Source: Serinus canaria (lineage: Eukaryota; Chordata; Aves; Passeriformes; Fringillidae). Taken from it: a stretch of DNA of 64,000 nt. Below the pieces are notes generated by a model. That model searched no databases. It worked only from the letters and a program-made list of their open reading frames with translations, and was not told the origin of the DNA. The translations under genes were made by a program, and so were the position numbers. This document shows positions 39,601 through 50,720 of this stretch, piece by piece. The stretch's first letter is position 1. Every line of letters starts with the position of its first letter. The stretch spans positions 27,529,245 to 27,593,244 of the forward strand of contig NC_066316.1 of assembly GCF_022539315.1 (NCBI RefSeq). Direction: 5' to 3'.

Positions 39601-42588
39601 AAACTCAGTCATATTGCAAAAGAGTGCACGTATGTCAGTGTTTTAGTTTGGATCAGAAATTAATTTATTAAGTCTATTTATCTGTCATCCCCACTTCTTA
39701 CATTGTGATTCACATACAGGAACAGTTTTGCACATTACAAACTGAATCCTTTCCCACAAAACAAATGTTTTACATAAATAGACCTGACTGTGCTTCAGCT
39801 GCTAATGGGTGCTCAATCCATTGGACAAGATTAGAACTAGATTCCTGTCCCCATGTTTGTAGAGTTGATTCTGATCCTTGGCACTGTGTTTCATTCCATG
39901 CATTCACTACTCCTGTGCACTAGCTGCTTTTACTAAGACAGAACTTGTCCTCCTTTGTTTTTAAATGGGATCTAGAGCTTTGTCTTTAGGTACAAAATAC
40001 TGCTGAAGAACCTATTGATTTTTAGTAAGGCTGAAGCTGCTTTAAAAACCCAGATTGCTTCAGAAAATAAATCTTGGGCTGCTCAAGTGGCATTTGCAAA
40101 AGTACTGTTTCTTACGGGTTTCAGAACCCCCCCTGTGCCACTCTCCCATGGGTCAGACTGCTTTTGGAGCTTATTTTAATCTTAGTAATAAGTAATACTT
40201 TGTTTTAGTTTATGGAACTGCAGCAGCCATGCTTGCAGGAAGTAAAGTTGGATAGGAACTCTTTGGTACCATTGACCTGGGAGAATGGAGCACAAATTTT
40301 AAAAGTTCAGTCAGACCCACCAGGTTCTGTTTCCTTAGTGCAAACTTTTCTTTGTCTGAAGTGAGAGCTTCTCAGTGATTCAAATGGGTTGCAGATTTCT
40401 TTGAATAATTCAGGTGTAGGGCATCTGAAACATCTTTGGGCAGCCTTTTTCGGAGTCTTGCCACCCTCCTAGTTCAGAATTTCTTCCTGTGTATAATCTA
40501 AATCTTCCCTCTTCTAGTTTAAAACCATTACCCCTTGTCCTGTCTTTATAGGACCTGGTAAAAAAAACCCCTCTGTCTTTGTTTAAATCCCCCTTGAAGT
40601 ATTAAGAGGGCTTCTCTTGACCCTTCTCCAGGCTGAAGAATGCCAACTCTCAACTTTTCTGTATAGGAGACTCTCATCTTCCAGCCCTCCAGCCATTTTC
40701 ATGGCCCTTTTTGGATTTGTTCCAATGGAACCATGTCTTCTGTTGTGCATGCCAAGCTGCACACAGCATTCCAACTTTGTGGTAGTTGAAGATGCAGTCC
40801 ATATTGTGGGAGGTGGGAGTCACGTGCTGTTTCCCAGTAATGCAGAGGCAAAGCTGACTAGTTGTAATCGCATCATTTCCACAACATATTTTGTGTTCTT
40901 TCTGACTACAAACTGAACATTAGTCAAATGTCTTAACAGGTGGAAGCTCAAAATTCTAGCTTTTCCATTTGGTGTTTAATTTGAGGGACAAATAGTAACA
41001 TTTCTTTCAGTCTTTCTTATTGTGTGATATCTTCAGAATTGCTCTAACTTAAAGAATGGTAGTTTCCATGAGAAACAGAATATCAGATTTTTTTCTGTAG
41101 GGATGTTTATAGGTATGATCAAATCCTTTCCAATGTCTCCTCAAGCAATTTTTTTACATCAATCTTGGTTCTTTAATTTTTTTCTAAACTTTCGTCCTTT
41201 GTTACCTTTATCCAGTATTTTGCAGCCTGATGTAAGGCTACTGAGAGTGATGTATTTTTAATAGATGCTGCATTTTACATGAAAGTCAATGTCTTAGAAT
41301 TTATTATTTAAAATACAAATTTTTGGATAAGTTTTTTGTCTTAGAGTAGGTTTGGGGCCTAAGCAAGTGCTGATCTTTATGATTAGGCAATCTGGAAGAT
41401 TGCTGTTCCTCCCAAATGAACCTGAATTCCAAAGAACCGTTGGAATAAATACAAAAGGTCTGATCGCTATAGCTACTGCAATAAATAATTTACTTACAAA
41501 ACTTCACTCACTGGCATATTGCAGAGTGCAAGGAAACTGGTTACCTTTGCAGGTCTTGCAGAAGAACACATCTCTTCTTAATAACTTTTAAGAATACTTG
41601 GATTTTGCTGGGTTTGTTGCATTATTATATACTACTTAGTAACTTTCTGTTTTGGAGCATACACTGACTTGATGTATCAATTCAGATATATTCATGGGTG
41701 ATGTTTGCTGATGGATTAACTACTCATCACTTCCTTATGCTGTTGATCAATAGCTCTCAATTTCAGGACAGGCAGAACAAGAAACAACTGCTATGCAAAA
41801 TAGGAAAACCTAAGAACCAGAACAAGCCACTGCATTTCTAAAAACCATCCCCTAGGTTTCCAGATGTTTGCATCTGAGAAAGCCATGTTCCTTTAAGCTC
41901 TTCCTCTGTTCCTGTTGATCTTGATGATGATATCTTATGAAACTCAAGTATAACAAGAGCTTAGTTCTTCTCTTCCTTTTCTGGTTTTAGGTAGGAATTA
42001 ATTTATACATTGGTACATGTGTATTCTGGGCAGGATCCATTAGTCAGGCAATTAGAGGCATGGAAGAAGGACATTAGTGGCTAATGCCACATCTGAAGCA
42101 ACCTGAAAGTCTGTTTTGGTCTCAGAGATGGTGGTGTTTTGTCACAGAGCTGTAAGTTTGGCTGCTGGTGTTCCCTGTTCAACCTGCAGCACCCTCCTAC
42201 AAAGATGGTGGTGGGTGTGTACATTCTGTACACATTCTGTATCTGAATCAGAATGTGATTCAGGTTACTGCTTGTAGCATTTGCATGCAGCAGTCTGACT
42301 GAGGGCCTGTTACCTTCTTAGTATCTAGTTGGTGTTTGACCCCTTCTCCCAGCCCCCCTCATGGCATATGTAAATAAAAAATGCTTCAGTATTTCAAACA
42401 AAGGACTTAAAATAATCTTTAATAAAAATGAATTTGAAAATTCATGTCATGAAAAAAAAATTAGTACATGCACAAACATACAGATTTCCATAGTGTTTAT
42501 GCTCCCAGTTTGAATACTCTATACATTTATTTATTTGATCGGAAACATTGAATTAATGCTTAAATGGCAATTGTATCTTGTCCTGCAG
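36637..42588 (+). other. TTC7A: TTC7A intron G-H (5952 bp)
   Basis: Phase-1 GT-AG intron. Its one recognisable mobile element is an antisense CR1 fragment at about 40415-40785. The rest is AT-rich unique sequence with no coding exon that I can support. Confidence 0.83.
40415..40785 (-). mobile_element. CR1 LINE fragment, degraded, antisense to TTC7A
   Basis: Read on the + strand this shows the reverse-complement landmarks of CR1 in order: CACCCTCCTAGTTCAGAATT, CTAGTTTAAAACCATTACCC, CTTGTCCTGTC, TTCTCCAGGCTGAA, CCAACTCTCAA, CCAGCCATTTTCATGGCCC and CACACAGCATTCCAAC. These belong to the end of the CR1 reverse-transcriptase frame (the conserved RATKMIRGLE region) and the start of its 3' UTR. The minus-strand translation still shows a diverged KMAGGLEDESLLY. 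It is truncated at both ends, as is usual for CR1, and cannot move. The family assignment is from memory of the avian consensus. Confidence 0.9.
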
Positions 42589-42646
42589 CTACTCTGAAGA
42601 GCACTCAGGATGAATTAAACAAGAAAGCACTTCAGACTTTGGAGAG
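42589..42646 (+). CDS. TTC7A: TTC7A exon H ([20 protein letters not shown])
   Basis: At 58 bp this is the smallest exon. It completes an Ala codon, reads [18 protein letters not shown], and leaves AG of a split Arg codon. It matches human [20 protein letters not shown] at about residues 504-523. It forms the linker and helix A of the next TPR-like pair. The acceptor is TCCTGCAG and the donor GAG|GTGAGT. It is asymmetric (phase 1 in, phase 2 out), so loss of this exon alone would shift the frame. Confidence 0.96.
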
Positions 42647-45600
42647 GTGAGTAGGAATTTTGCTGATACTTGCTTTGTGCATTTTTTTCATTAATTTAGA
42701 AAAATTTTTCTTTTTATGTTTCTTTTTCCTCTGTGTAAGGCTTCCATGCTGGAAAGTTTGAAAACAGTTCATTAGATTTCAGCAGTAGTCTGTCAAAACC
42801 ATTTTTGTGATGGCTAAATGCAGTGATTATTTGATTGACTATCCCAGGTAAGAGTACTGTTCTGTCACCTTATAGAAAAAAAACCTTAGCCCCAAATTAG
42901 CTGCAGTGAGATCCACAGTGCTGGGAGATGCAGCTTCCTCACATGATGCCAGCTGGCAGACATGGAAAGCTAATTTTGTCTCAATTCCTGTGTGAAGCAG
43001 GCTTAAAATCCTATTTCCGTCATGGTGGGAAAGTACCTCCACCATCAGGGTGTAGGCAGCTATGGGATGACCTGGCACCAGGGCACCTAGGGGAGAGAAT
43101 AATTGCTGTCCTAATGAGTGTTTACATCAGCTGTTGTTGGAAGAGGAGGTTCCAGAGCTAGTGGTACAAATCAGGCACCACTCACCTCTCCTTCATCCCT
43201 ATATTTCTGGGGAAAACTGATACAATGGCTCCACTCTGGGAGCAACTGTGAATTATACTCTTGTGCAACTACACATGAGACCTCAAGTTCAACTGCTTGA
43301 TTTAAAACCCTTTTTTGTTCATTCTGTGGGGTAGAGCATTAAGATGTGAGCTGCCTGACTCTGTTATGGTTAAATTACTCTACCCAAAATACACTAGGTG
43401 GTGTTCAGGCAGTTATTTACATTTGTATAATTACATTCACAATTTACAACACACTGTAAATGTAGATGCCTATAGACTATAGATAGCAATTAAATGGAAG
43501 CTTATGTGGTCTGAGTCTTGGGCTGAAGGGTCTAATTCTGAGTTTATTGTGATCATAATGACATAAGTGAAGAAAACTTGAGATCTCTGGTATCTCATAC
43601 TACAGGTTTAACAATTTGAACAATGTTAAAGGATCTTAGCATTTTGCTGATGCTGACCAAGAAGGAGCCCAGCATGTTTGTCTTACACTGGTTTTGTAGT
43701 GAGTACAAGAACTGAAACCACAGATAGAATTCTGGGTATTTACCTTATGGAGGTCTGAGAGAGAAAACTTCTAAAAGCCATTTATTCATTCACTATTTGG
43801 ATGAGGAGTGTACTTTTAAGTCACATCAGTTTGTGAATTCCAGTGTTGTACATTAACTGCTGACCAATTTTAAGGAATTGTGGTGCTGCACTGCTTTTTA
43901 ACTTCCTTGTTTTTTATCCTTTGGCCTTTCCCATTGGCTGTGACTTGTATTCATGGTATCTTAACTCTACCTAGGAGGCAGACAAGCTTCTAGCCCATCT
44001 TTAATTATTCAGACATCAGCCAACAGGAATGTGACAGTGAGCTGATTACTAGTGTTTTCTAAATGCCTAAGTTTGGTTTCCTTCCTTTTTGTACCTTCCT
44101 TGTTTTTAGCCTTTTTTTTTTTAAGAGCCTGTATGATCTCTCAGGCCATAGTTTGGCCTGTAGTCATCTTTGTAAGGGGCCTTTTCAGCTGGAAGATTGC
44201 ACCAAATGTTTTTCTAATTCCTTCTGAGGAAAATGAGCAGTCAAGTTACAATCCTTTGTTTCTTTCCAAAAACACCTTTAATTTCATCTGCTTTACTCTT
44301 GTGAACTTTCTCCTATTAATTATTGCTGGAGAGGCTACTGAAGGTTTCACAAGAGACACTTAGTAAAGATGTGGCTCACCCTGTATAACACCTGAGGGCA
44401 AAGCTGGGTTCTAGCTCATGGAGTTTTGTTGTTTGTTGCCATTTTTTGGGAGGTTGGGGATTATTTTTTTTGCTGGGGGGGTTGTCGCTATTTGGGTTTG
44501 GGTGTTTTTTTGTGTTTTTTGAAGAAGGAGAAATTAGTGACTCGTCTGTACTAATTGCATGTTGATGTCTTTGGCATTGCTTCAGAATACTTTAGTGCCA
44601 CCTTGACTTATGGAGCTACAGGACATATTCAGTCCATACTAAATTAATTTGTTCTAGAGCCATTAGTTATAAAAATCAGCTTCAAAATCTTCTTGCTCAC
44701 AGGCCAAGATGGTATTTGAAAAGTGGCTGCCATTAAAATGGTGTGTGGTTTGTTCCCTGAAGGAATTATTTCATTGCTACTTGTTCATTATTAGAAAATC
44801 AATAGTTTTGGCATGGGTTTTAACCAGCAGTATTGTCAGCCTGTCGTTTCTCCCTCATAAGGACATTAATTGTGCTCACTTTGGGCCTGGCAGTGCAGGT
44901 GCAGGTTTCCCTGGTGTCCTGGAATGCAGCCCAGAAAGAGGTCAGGAAATGTTAATTGGCTATGAGGGACCTTCCTCTTCCCCATTTCTCCCATGTGAAA
45001 TGACTTCCCTGTGCTGCAGAGCTGGGAGTGAGCTCTGTGAGTCACAAGGGGGAGAATCCACTGGTTCCTGGAGTGGGCTGCCAGGTGGTATGAGCTGCTG
45101 CCCCACCTCTCCTCCTAGGCTGGGTTCCCCAAGACACCATCCCAGCATTGCCTTGGTTAATGGCTTCTCCACAGGCCAGCAAATTCAGACTGCAGTTTCA
45201 TGCCTAGCATAGTCTGCGAGGGGACAGTTCTGCCTACGTTGTCCATCCCTGTTCCCTGCCTTGCACAAGACTTGTTAAAAGCCTGCACATCCGGTTCTGG
45301 AGACACTGCAGCCTTCTCTAGCCAAGGCTTCACTTCAGTGTATGGCCTGCTGCCTGCGGTGGGCTGGAAGGGAGTATCTCAGAGTCCAAACTTGACAAGT
45401 AAGGGCCTTGGTGTTGGTCCAGGCACAGCTCCTGTCATCAAATCATTCCTCCCTCAGTGTCTTCCCTTTCCAAATTAGGAGTCTGCTGTCAAAAAATTAA
45501 ACTGGAAGCTGCAGGGTGGAGAATGTTTTGTATGTTTGAGCACCAGCTTGTGTCACAGGGTCCTGATCTTTAGTCCTCTGCATGCTCATAGTGACTACTT

Positions 45601-46029
45601 TTTCAGTGCTAATCTAACCATCTCTTAATGTTTGATAAGTGGCAGTATAGCAACAACTTAGACAACTATGTCTGTCACCTGAATTACTTAAAATTATGCT
45701 TTGATAGGTTTGTTATGCACTCGAAGCTTTTTTTCCATATTAGTTATCTAAGTTCCAAAATATTAAGTGGCATTTAATAAAGGACCAAGTAAGTTGTATA
45801 ACATCCTGGAAGCTGTGTTTCTCATACTTTTTCCTGGGATTCTGGCTTAGCCAGGCCAGCACTGTTCTGCTTTTTGTCTAGTTTCAGTGTGCTCTCCCAT
45901 TACTGGACTAGTTTTCTGTGGGAGAAGACCAGGTTTTCTTCTGTGCTTATGTGACTCATGGTGAAGGAGTTCTGCAAACTGCAATCTGACAGTCACTTTT
46001 CTTTTTGTCTTATGTGGTCATCCTTAAAG
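42647..46029 (+). other. TTC7A: TTC7A intron H-I (3383 bp)
   Basis: Phase-2 GT-AG intron. It contains a G/T-rich low-complexity stretch at about 44424-44525, and a GC-richer block at 44880-45200 whose 167-codon open frame has no recognisable domain. The acceptor of exon I at the end is weak (TTAAAG). Confidence 0.83.
44424..44525 (+). repeat. G/T-rich low-complexity tract
   Basis: G runs at 44448-44450, 44456-44459, 44475-44481, 44494-44496 and 44500-44502 are set in T-rich sequence. It resembles the tract at 34385-34460. Spacing between some runs exceeds the canonical quadruplex limit of seven bases. Confidence 0.7.
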
Positions 46030-46102
46030 AGCACATGACCTGGCCCCCGAAGATCACCAGATCATCCTCTACCTGTCACTGCAGCTGGCTCTTGTCAGAC
46101 AG
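46030..46102 (+). CDS. TTC7A: TTC7A exon I (AHDLAPEDHQIILYLSLQLA...)
   Basis: This 73-bp exon completes the Arg codon begun in exon H and reads AHDLAPEDHQIILYLSLQLA followed by LVRQ. The human counterpart is [24 protein letters not shown], about residues 524-547. It supplies the LAP-D turn and helix B of a TPR unit. The donor is CAG|GTATGT. The acceptor is weak: it reads CCTTAAAG|AGC, with A at position -3. The exon is assigned there because only this border keeps the frame and the R-A-H match. It starts in phase 2 and ends in phase 0. Confidence 0.95.
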
Positions 46103-46324
46103 GTATGTCAAATATTTGGAAATCACTGAGCCATGGGAGGATGGAAGGACAGTCCAGTTGAACAAGACCCAGGCTTGCTAAACAGGGTCCCTTCCTTCCT
46201 GCATTGTAACCGGTAACAAGCAGTCAGAATATGTTTATGTAAAATATTTTTTAATTCTTACTCTAAAAATAATAATTCTGTAGCACATGGAATGGCCTTC
46301 CCTAGGGAATGTGTTCAGCTGTAA

Positions 46325-46545
46325 CTCCCGAGCAGTCTTGGGGCAGCCTTGTGTGTGTGGGATGAGGAGGTGTGTTTGTTGCTGCTCCCTGGTGTCCCGC
46401 TGCAGGCTGCTCCAGAGGCTGTCCCGTTGTGCCCGGCTCCGTGTGGTGCCAGATCGCGCGCTGGGATTGCTTTATTCCAAACTTGGGCACGTTTGACGCC
46501 AGGCTTTGACGCGTGCTGGAGCTCTGCAGCGAGTGGGATTAGCTG
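46325..46545. other. CpG-dense patch inside an AT-rich intron
   Basis: About a dozen CpG dinucleotides fall in about 220 bp, including the cluster ATCGCGCGC near 46453. The flanking intron has almost none. It is shorter and weaker than a true CpG-island promoter, and no TATA or initiator pattern stands out. Confidence 0.65.
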
Positions 46546-47287
46546 GCATTTGAATGCTGCTGCAGGTGTTAACTCATAAAAATGAAGCTGATCACAAAAT
46601 GCTCTGCACTGCCTTTCAGAAAAAAAAAAAACCCAACCACTTGGGTTGTGCTTTATTTTTCTGCCCCTTTTTCTTAAAATTGGGGTGTTGTATTTCTCTG
46701 TCCTTTCTGTTTAAAAGCTAAAGTCTTTATTGGAACAGCTTCTGTTTTTTAAATACCTCTCTAGCTAAATTTGAAATTTCATCATTGTAGTTTCTTTCTT
46801 TGGCAGGCCTTCTGCTTGCTGCAGTTTTCTCTCCTTAGTCTACACTACAGAGTTGAACAGTTGGGTATTTCTTACTTTCCTGAGCTAATTAGGGGAGCTG
46901 TGTGTTCATTAGGTTAAACTAATTGTTCCAATAGAGCACCCTCTTGATAATGTCACTTTTGTAACCCTTTCATAATGAGAGCAGTGTGCTGTGAGCCTGC
47001 ATTAAGAAAAGATCATTAAAATGGCTTATTTAACTTTCTCATCTGCCTACTAGCTGCTTTATGATGCAGTTTGCTCAGGGTCTTTCATTAAAAAACCCAG
47101 ATACCCTTTTTTCTCTCACAGCTTTTGCCTCATAGGGACATGGTCTGATTTGCTGCCTCTTCTGCTTGCCATGAGTAAAGAATTACAGCTTTTCAGCTGA
47201 AATATCCTGAAAAATAAAATGAAGGGTTTTGTGGTCATTGATTTTTTTGTTGTTGTTGTTTTCACTGTTACTGGCATTTTAACTCAT

Positions 47288-47440
47288 TACCTTTTTTTTT
47301 TTTTTCCTGGTTGTAGCCTGTCATTGCCATGTTGTTTCATCTCTTGTTGCTTCATTTCCCTTCCCTCCTGTTCTTTCCATTCAGTCTCTTGTCCCTGTGT
47401 TCACTTTCCTCTTTTGTCTAGCTCACCTGTGTGTTTTCAT
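47288..47440 (+). repeat. Pyrimidine-rich tract
   Basis: This is a long C/T-biased stretch on the + strand, starting with a run of about 13 T and continuing with TTTCCCTTCCCTCCTG and similar blocks. It contains several acceptor-like TAG or CAG ends but no exon that fits TTC7A. Confidence 0.6.
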
Positions 47441-50400
47441 CCTTGATGTTGTGCCAGTCGCCTCTGCTCCCAGCTGTGTGCTCTCTGTGTATTGTGTAGT
47501 GTCAGCCTGACCCCTGCCATGGAGCTCCTGCTCTTCTCCCATCAATGAGATATAAATCTTTAATGCATGCTTGGACAGAGAAGAGATACCTGAGATGTCT
47601 TTATTTTTAGACTGCTGTAAAATACCCTACTCTTCTTTTGCCAGTTTACTTAATGATAAACATTTGGTAATGCATTTTTAATATCCTTAATTATTTAAAG
47701 TATCTAATATATTCTCTTTCTGATTAACTGAGAGATAAATGATACCTTTTTTGATAGATTGCATTAACTATTGAACATCACAGGGCTTTCATCAGGCAAT
47801 GCTATAATACCAATAAATCAGGCCTTTTTGTTTCCATAGTCAGAGTCAATAAATGAGGTAACTGTAACCAGCATTGAAAAATATAGGTATCAGCTTGCAT
47901 AGATAAGAGAGTGTTTTCATGGAACAAAGCAAGAGAGGCAGCTGACCAGTAGAGTGCCAAACAAAGCTGGAGCAATTCATCTTCCTTGGAAGGCTGTAAA
48001 ATATTTCCAATAGCACTTGTCTCTGTCACCACTGGGTAAGGCAAAGGGGAAATGGAAAAACATAGGCATCCCTCTGACATGAGATGAGGATGTGACAGAG
48101 GAGGAATGGTTATAAAAGGTTCATGCAGAGTTGGCATTTGAAACCACCAGCAACCAAGATAAAAAATGATGATAATGAGCTTTGTATGTGTGCGTGTCTT
48201 AAAGACCACTGGAGTCACTGGGAAGACTTGGAGTGCCTACATCAGCCCCAGAGTGTTTTAGGGGCTTTTTCAGCCAAACACAGTGTAGAATAACCTGTTC
48301 TGTGAGGAGGGTCTCTCAGTCTGGTTTTCCCCCTGAGCTGAAGTGCCTGGAGGCCAAGGTCTGTACCTGCTGCAGTGGATATCTCCACCTGCAGTGCCTG
48401 GCTGGCAGATGGCAGAGCCCAGTGACAAGTGAGACTTGTAGCTCCCCACTCAGAGTGGCTGGTTCGGCTGCTTCCCCTGTTTCTGTGGTAACAGCACTTG
48501 GATCAGCAAAAACGAGGTAGAATGAACATTTTAAAGCTCACTGATTTTAATGCATTGCCTTGATTTTTAAAAAGCAGACCAGTTTCTATGGAAATAACTC
48601 TCTAGAGTCAGCAGCACTCTTGTTAATTTTAAGTGTTGAATCCGTTTTTTTTGGGGGTGGTGGTGTTTGTGACCTTGACTGCCATGTAAATCAGTATTGA
48701 ATATGTAAAAACAACATATATAGGCATCATGCCATTTTAATACTTGTTTAGATCTAACCTTTCTTTTCATAAAAATGGGAAGGGAAAGATGGCTAAGGGT
48801 CAGCAGCTGCACACTGTAAGTCTCACCAGTTTCCTGTGGACTTCTAAGAGACCTCAAATTTCAAGTGGCACTATCCAGAAAACACCTACTTCCTTCCCAA
48901 GTGTCTGGATGTACAGCTACGATAAACATCAGTTTAAGAGACCAGAGAAAATATTTCACCTGTTTTGCCCAGTTTTTGTTTGTTTTCAAGGAGGAGAGGC
49001 TGCTGTCTGCCCAAAGAGAGGAGCTCTGTTTTAGGAAGTAGTCAAGAGTAGTAGAAGTAGTCAAGGTTCTTTCAGTGACTCCTTGGATGTAGATAATTCT
49101 GATCTGTCTTTTTCCCAGACCACCAACTGCCTCCTCTGCTGAACAGCAACATGCTGCTTTTCTGCCTACATCCTAGCCTAGATTGTTTCTGGTGACCAAG
49201 AATGGCTTGTAGGAAGAACTAAGTAATAACCCATAAGTGTATACCTACTTTCCTGAGGTTCTGGTGAACTGTAGTGAGTCTGTTTTCAATGGAAACTCTT
49301 GCCAGTCAGTAAAGGTTTCTCCTTTGCATGCTATAAAAAGAGATGTTGTGGGTAGCTGTAATGGTTAATTAAGTGTAACTGTCAACTGATGTGAAATTAT
49401 AAGGCCTGAAAACTCCTCTTAAGGGTTCCTGCTTCATTTATCATTTAAAATATCCAAGTTCATTCTACTGTTATGAAGTATTTTTTATCTTCCCTATGTT
49501 TTCCTTTTTATACCTGTAATTGTGACATACCAGCATTGTTTTTAAGGAGACACATAGCATAATTGAAATAAATCCTACTATATAAGAGGCAGCCTAAACA
49601 ATCCACATTGTAGCATTATTTTGGTAATGCTGCAAGATGCTATTTCTGGCCTACTGCAGCATCTTTGCTTCCTAATCAGTGTGATGTGAAGATACCTCTG
49701 TGCCATGCAAAACATGTGGTATATTTGTTAACGCAATGATAAATCAGGAAACTGTAACTTCTTCTAATTGTAGGCCCTACTTAGACTTGCAGTCCAGCTG
49801 AAATAAGATTATTTTCAAGTGCAGTACTTGTAGGGAATTTTAAACTGGCAGCCTGCCTCTGATAAAGCCCTGACATTTCAGGGTGCCATCTGGGGTGGCA
49901 CCAGCTTCCGTCTTTCTCAAATTATATAGTTACTTAAATAAAAATACATCTTTCAAAAGAAGTTTTGTGTTGACTGCTGCCAAAGATCTTGCTTTTGTTG
50001 AGCTATAAAATTAGTTTGTATTTCATTTCATCTGGTCTTTTGCAGGTTGTTGTTTCACATAAAGCTTTCTGTAAAGGCATAGAGTTCATATAATTTTTGT
50101 CCACTGTTTCTAAGTATATGCAGCAGTACTGTGTAGGCTAGTAATGGTGTTACAGCACTAAGGAGTCTTTTTGGACTCAAGTTAATAAATTAGGTGCCAG
50201 GGAAGCATCATTAATTTTCAAAGCCAGCCATTGCCTGGGACTCTGATGCTGTTGCAGGGCCTATGCTACCAAACAGAATTACTTTAAATGACATTTCTTC
50301 AGCAATATGTGGCTGCCTGTCCAGCAGACACAGGTTTGCAGGCGTGACCACAACTCACTTTTTTGCTGCTCTGTTTCATGTATGTTGCAACAGAGTCAGA

Positions 50401-50622
50401 GAGCTTCTTGGATGGCCAGCCTCTGTTAGGGGTGTTGACCTACCTGCAGTTTGATCCTAAGTCATTTTCAACATGTAAAGTGAAGTCTCAGTTTGCATAT
50501 TCTCACACGAGTAAGGTCAAGTGCCCCTACAATTTTGAAGTCCCTCAGTAAAGGCATTAGTTGCAAGTGTTATTCTTTGTCTGATTCATACTAGCAAATC
50601 AGGATCCCCTTCCCAAGTCTTA

Positions 50623-50720
50623 ATCATAGAATAGTTTGAAGAGGACCTTTAGAGATCACCCAGTTCAATCCCTGCTCAAAGCAGGATCCTCTGAAACAGG
50701 TTGCTCCAAATCTCCTCCAG
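50623..50720 (-). mobile_element. CR1 LINE 3' terminal fragment, antisense
   Basis: It begins ATCATAGAATAGTTTGAAGA, then GGACCTTTAGAGATCACCCA, then AATCCCTGCTCAAAGCAGGA and CAGGTTGCTCCAAATC. This is the reverse complement of the conserved CR1 3' UTR ending in the TTCTATGAT hexamer-like tail. It is only about 100 bp, heavily 5' truncated, and inactive. Confidence 0.88.

Noticed and set aside
44709..45212. 167-codon open frame on the plus strand
   Set aside because: No family resemblance. It starts in AT-rich and continues into GC-rich sequence without a change in character, and fits no TTC7A segment.
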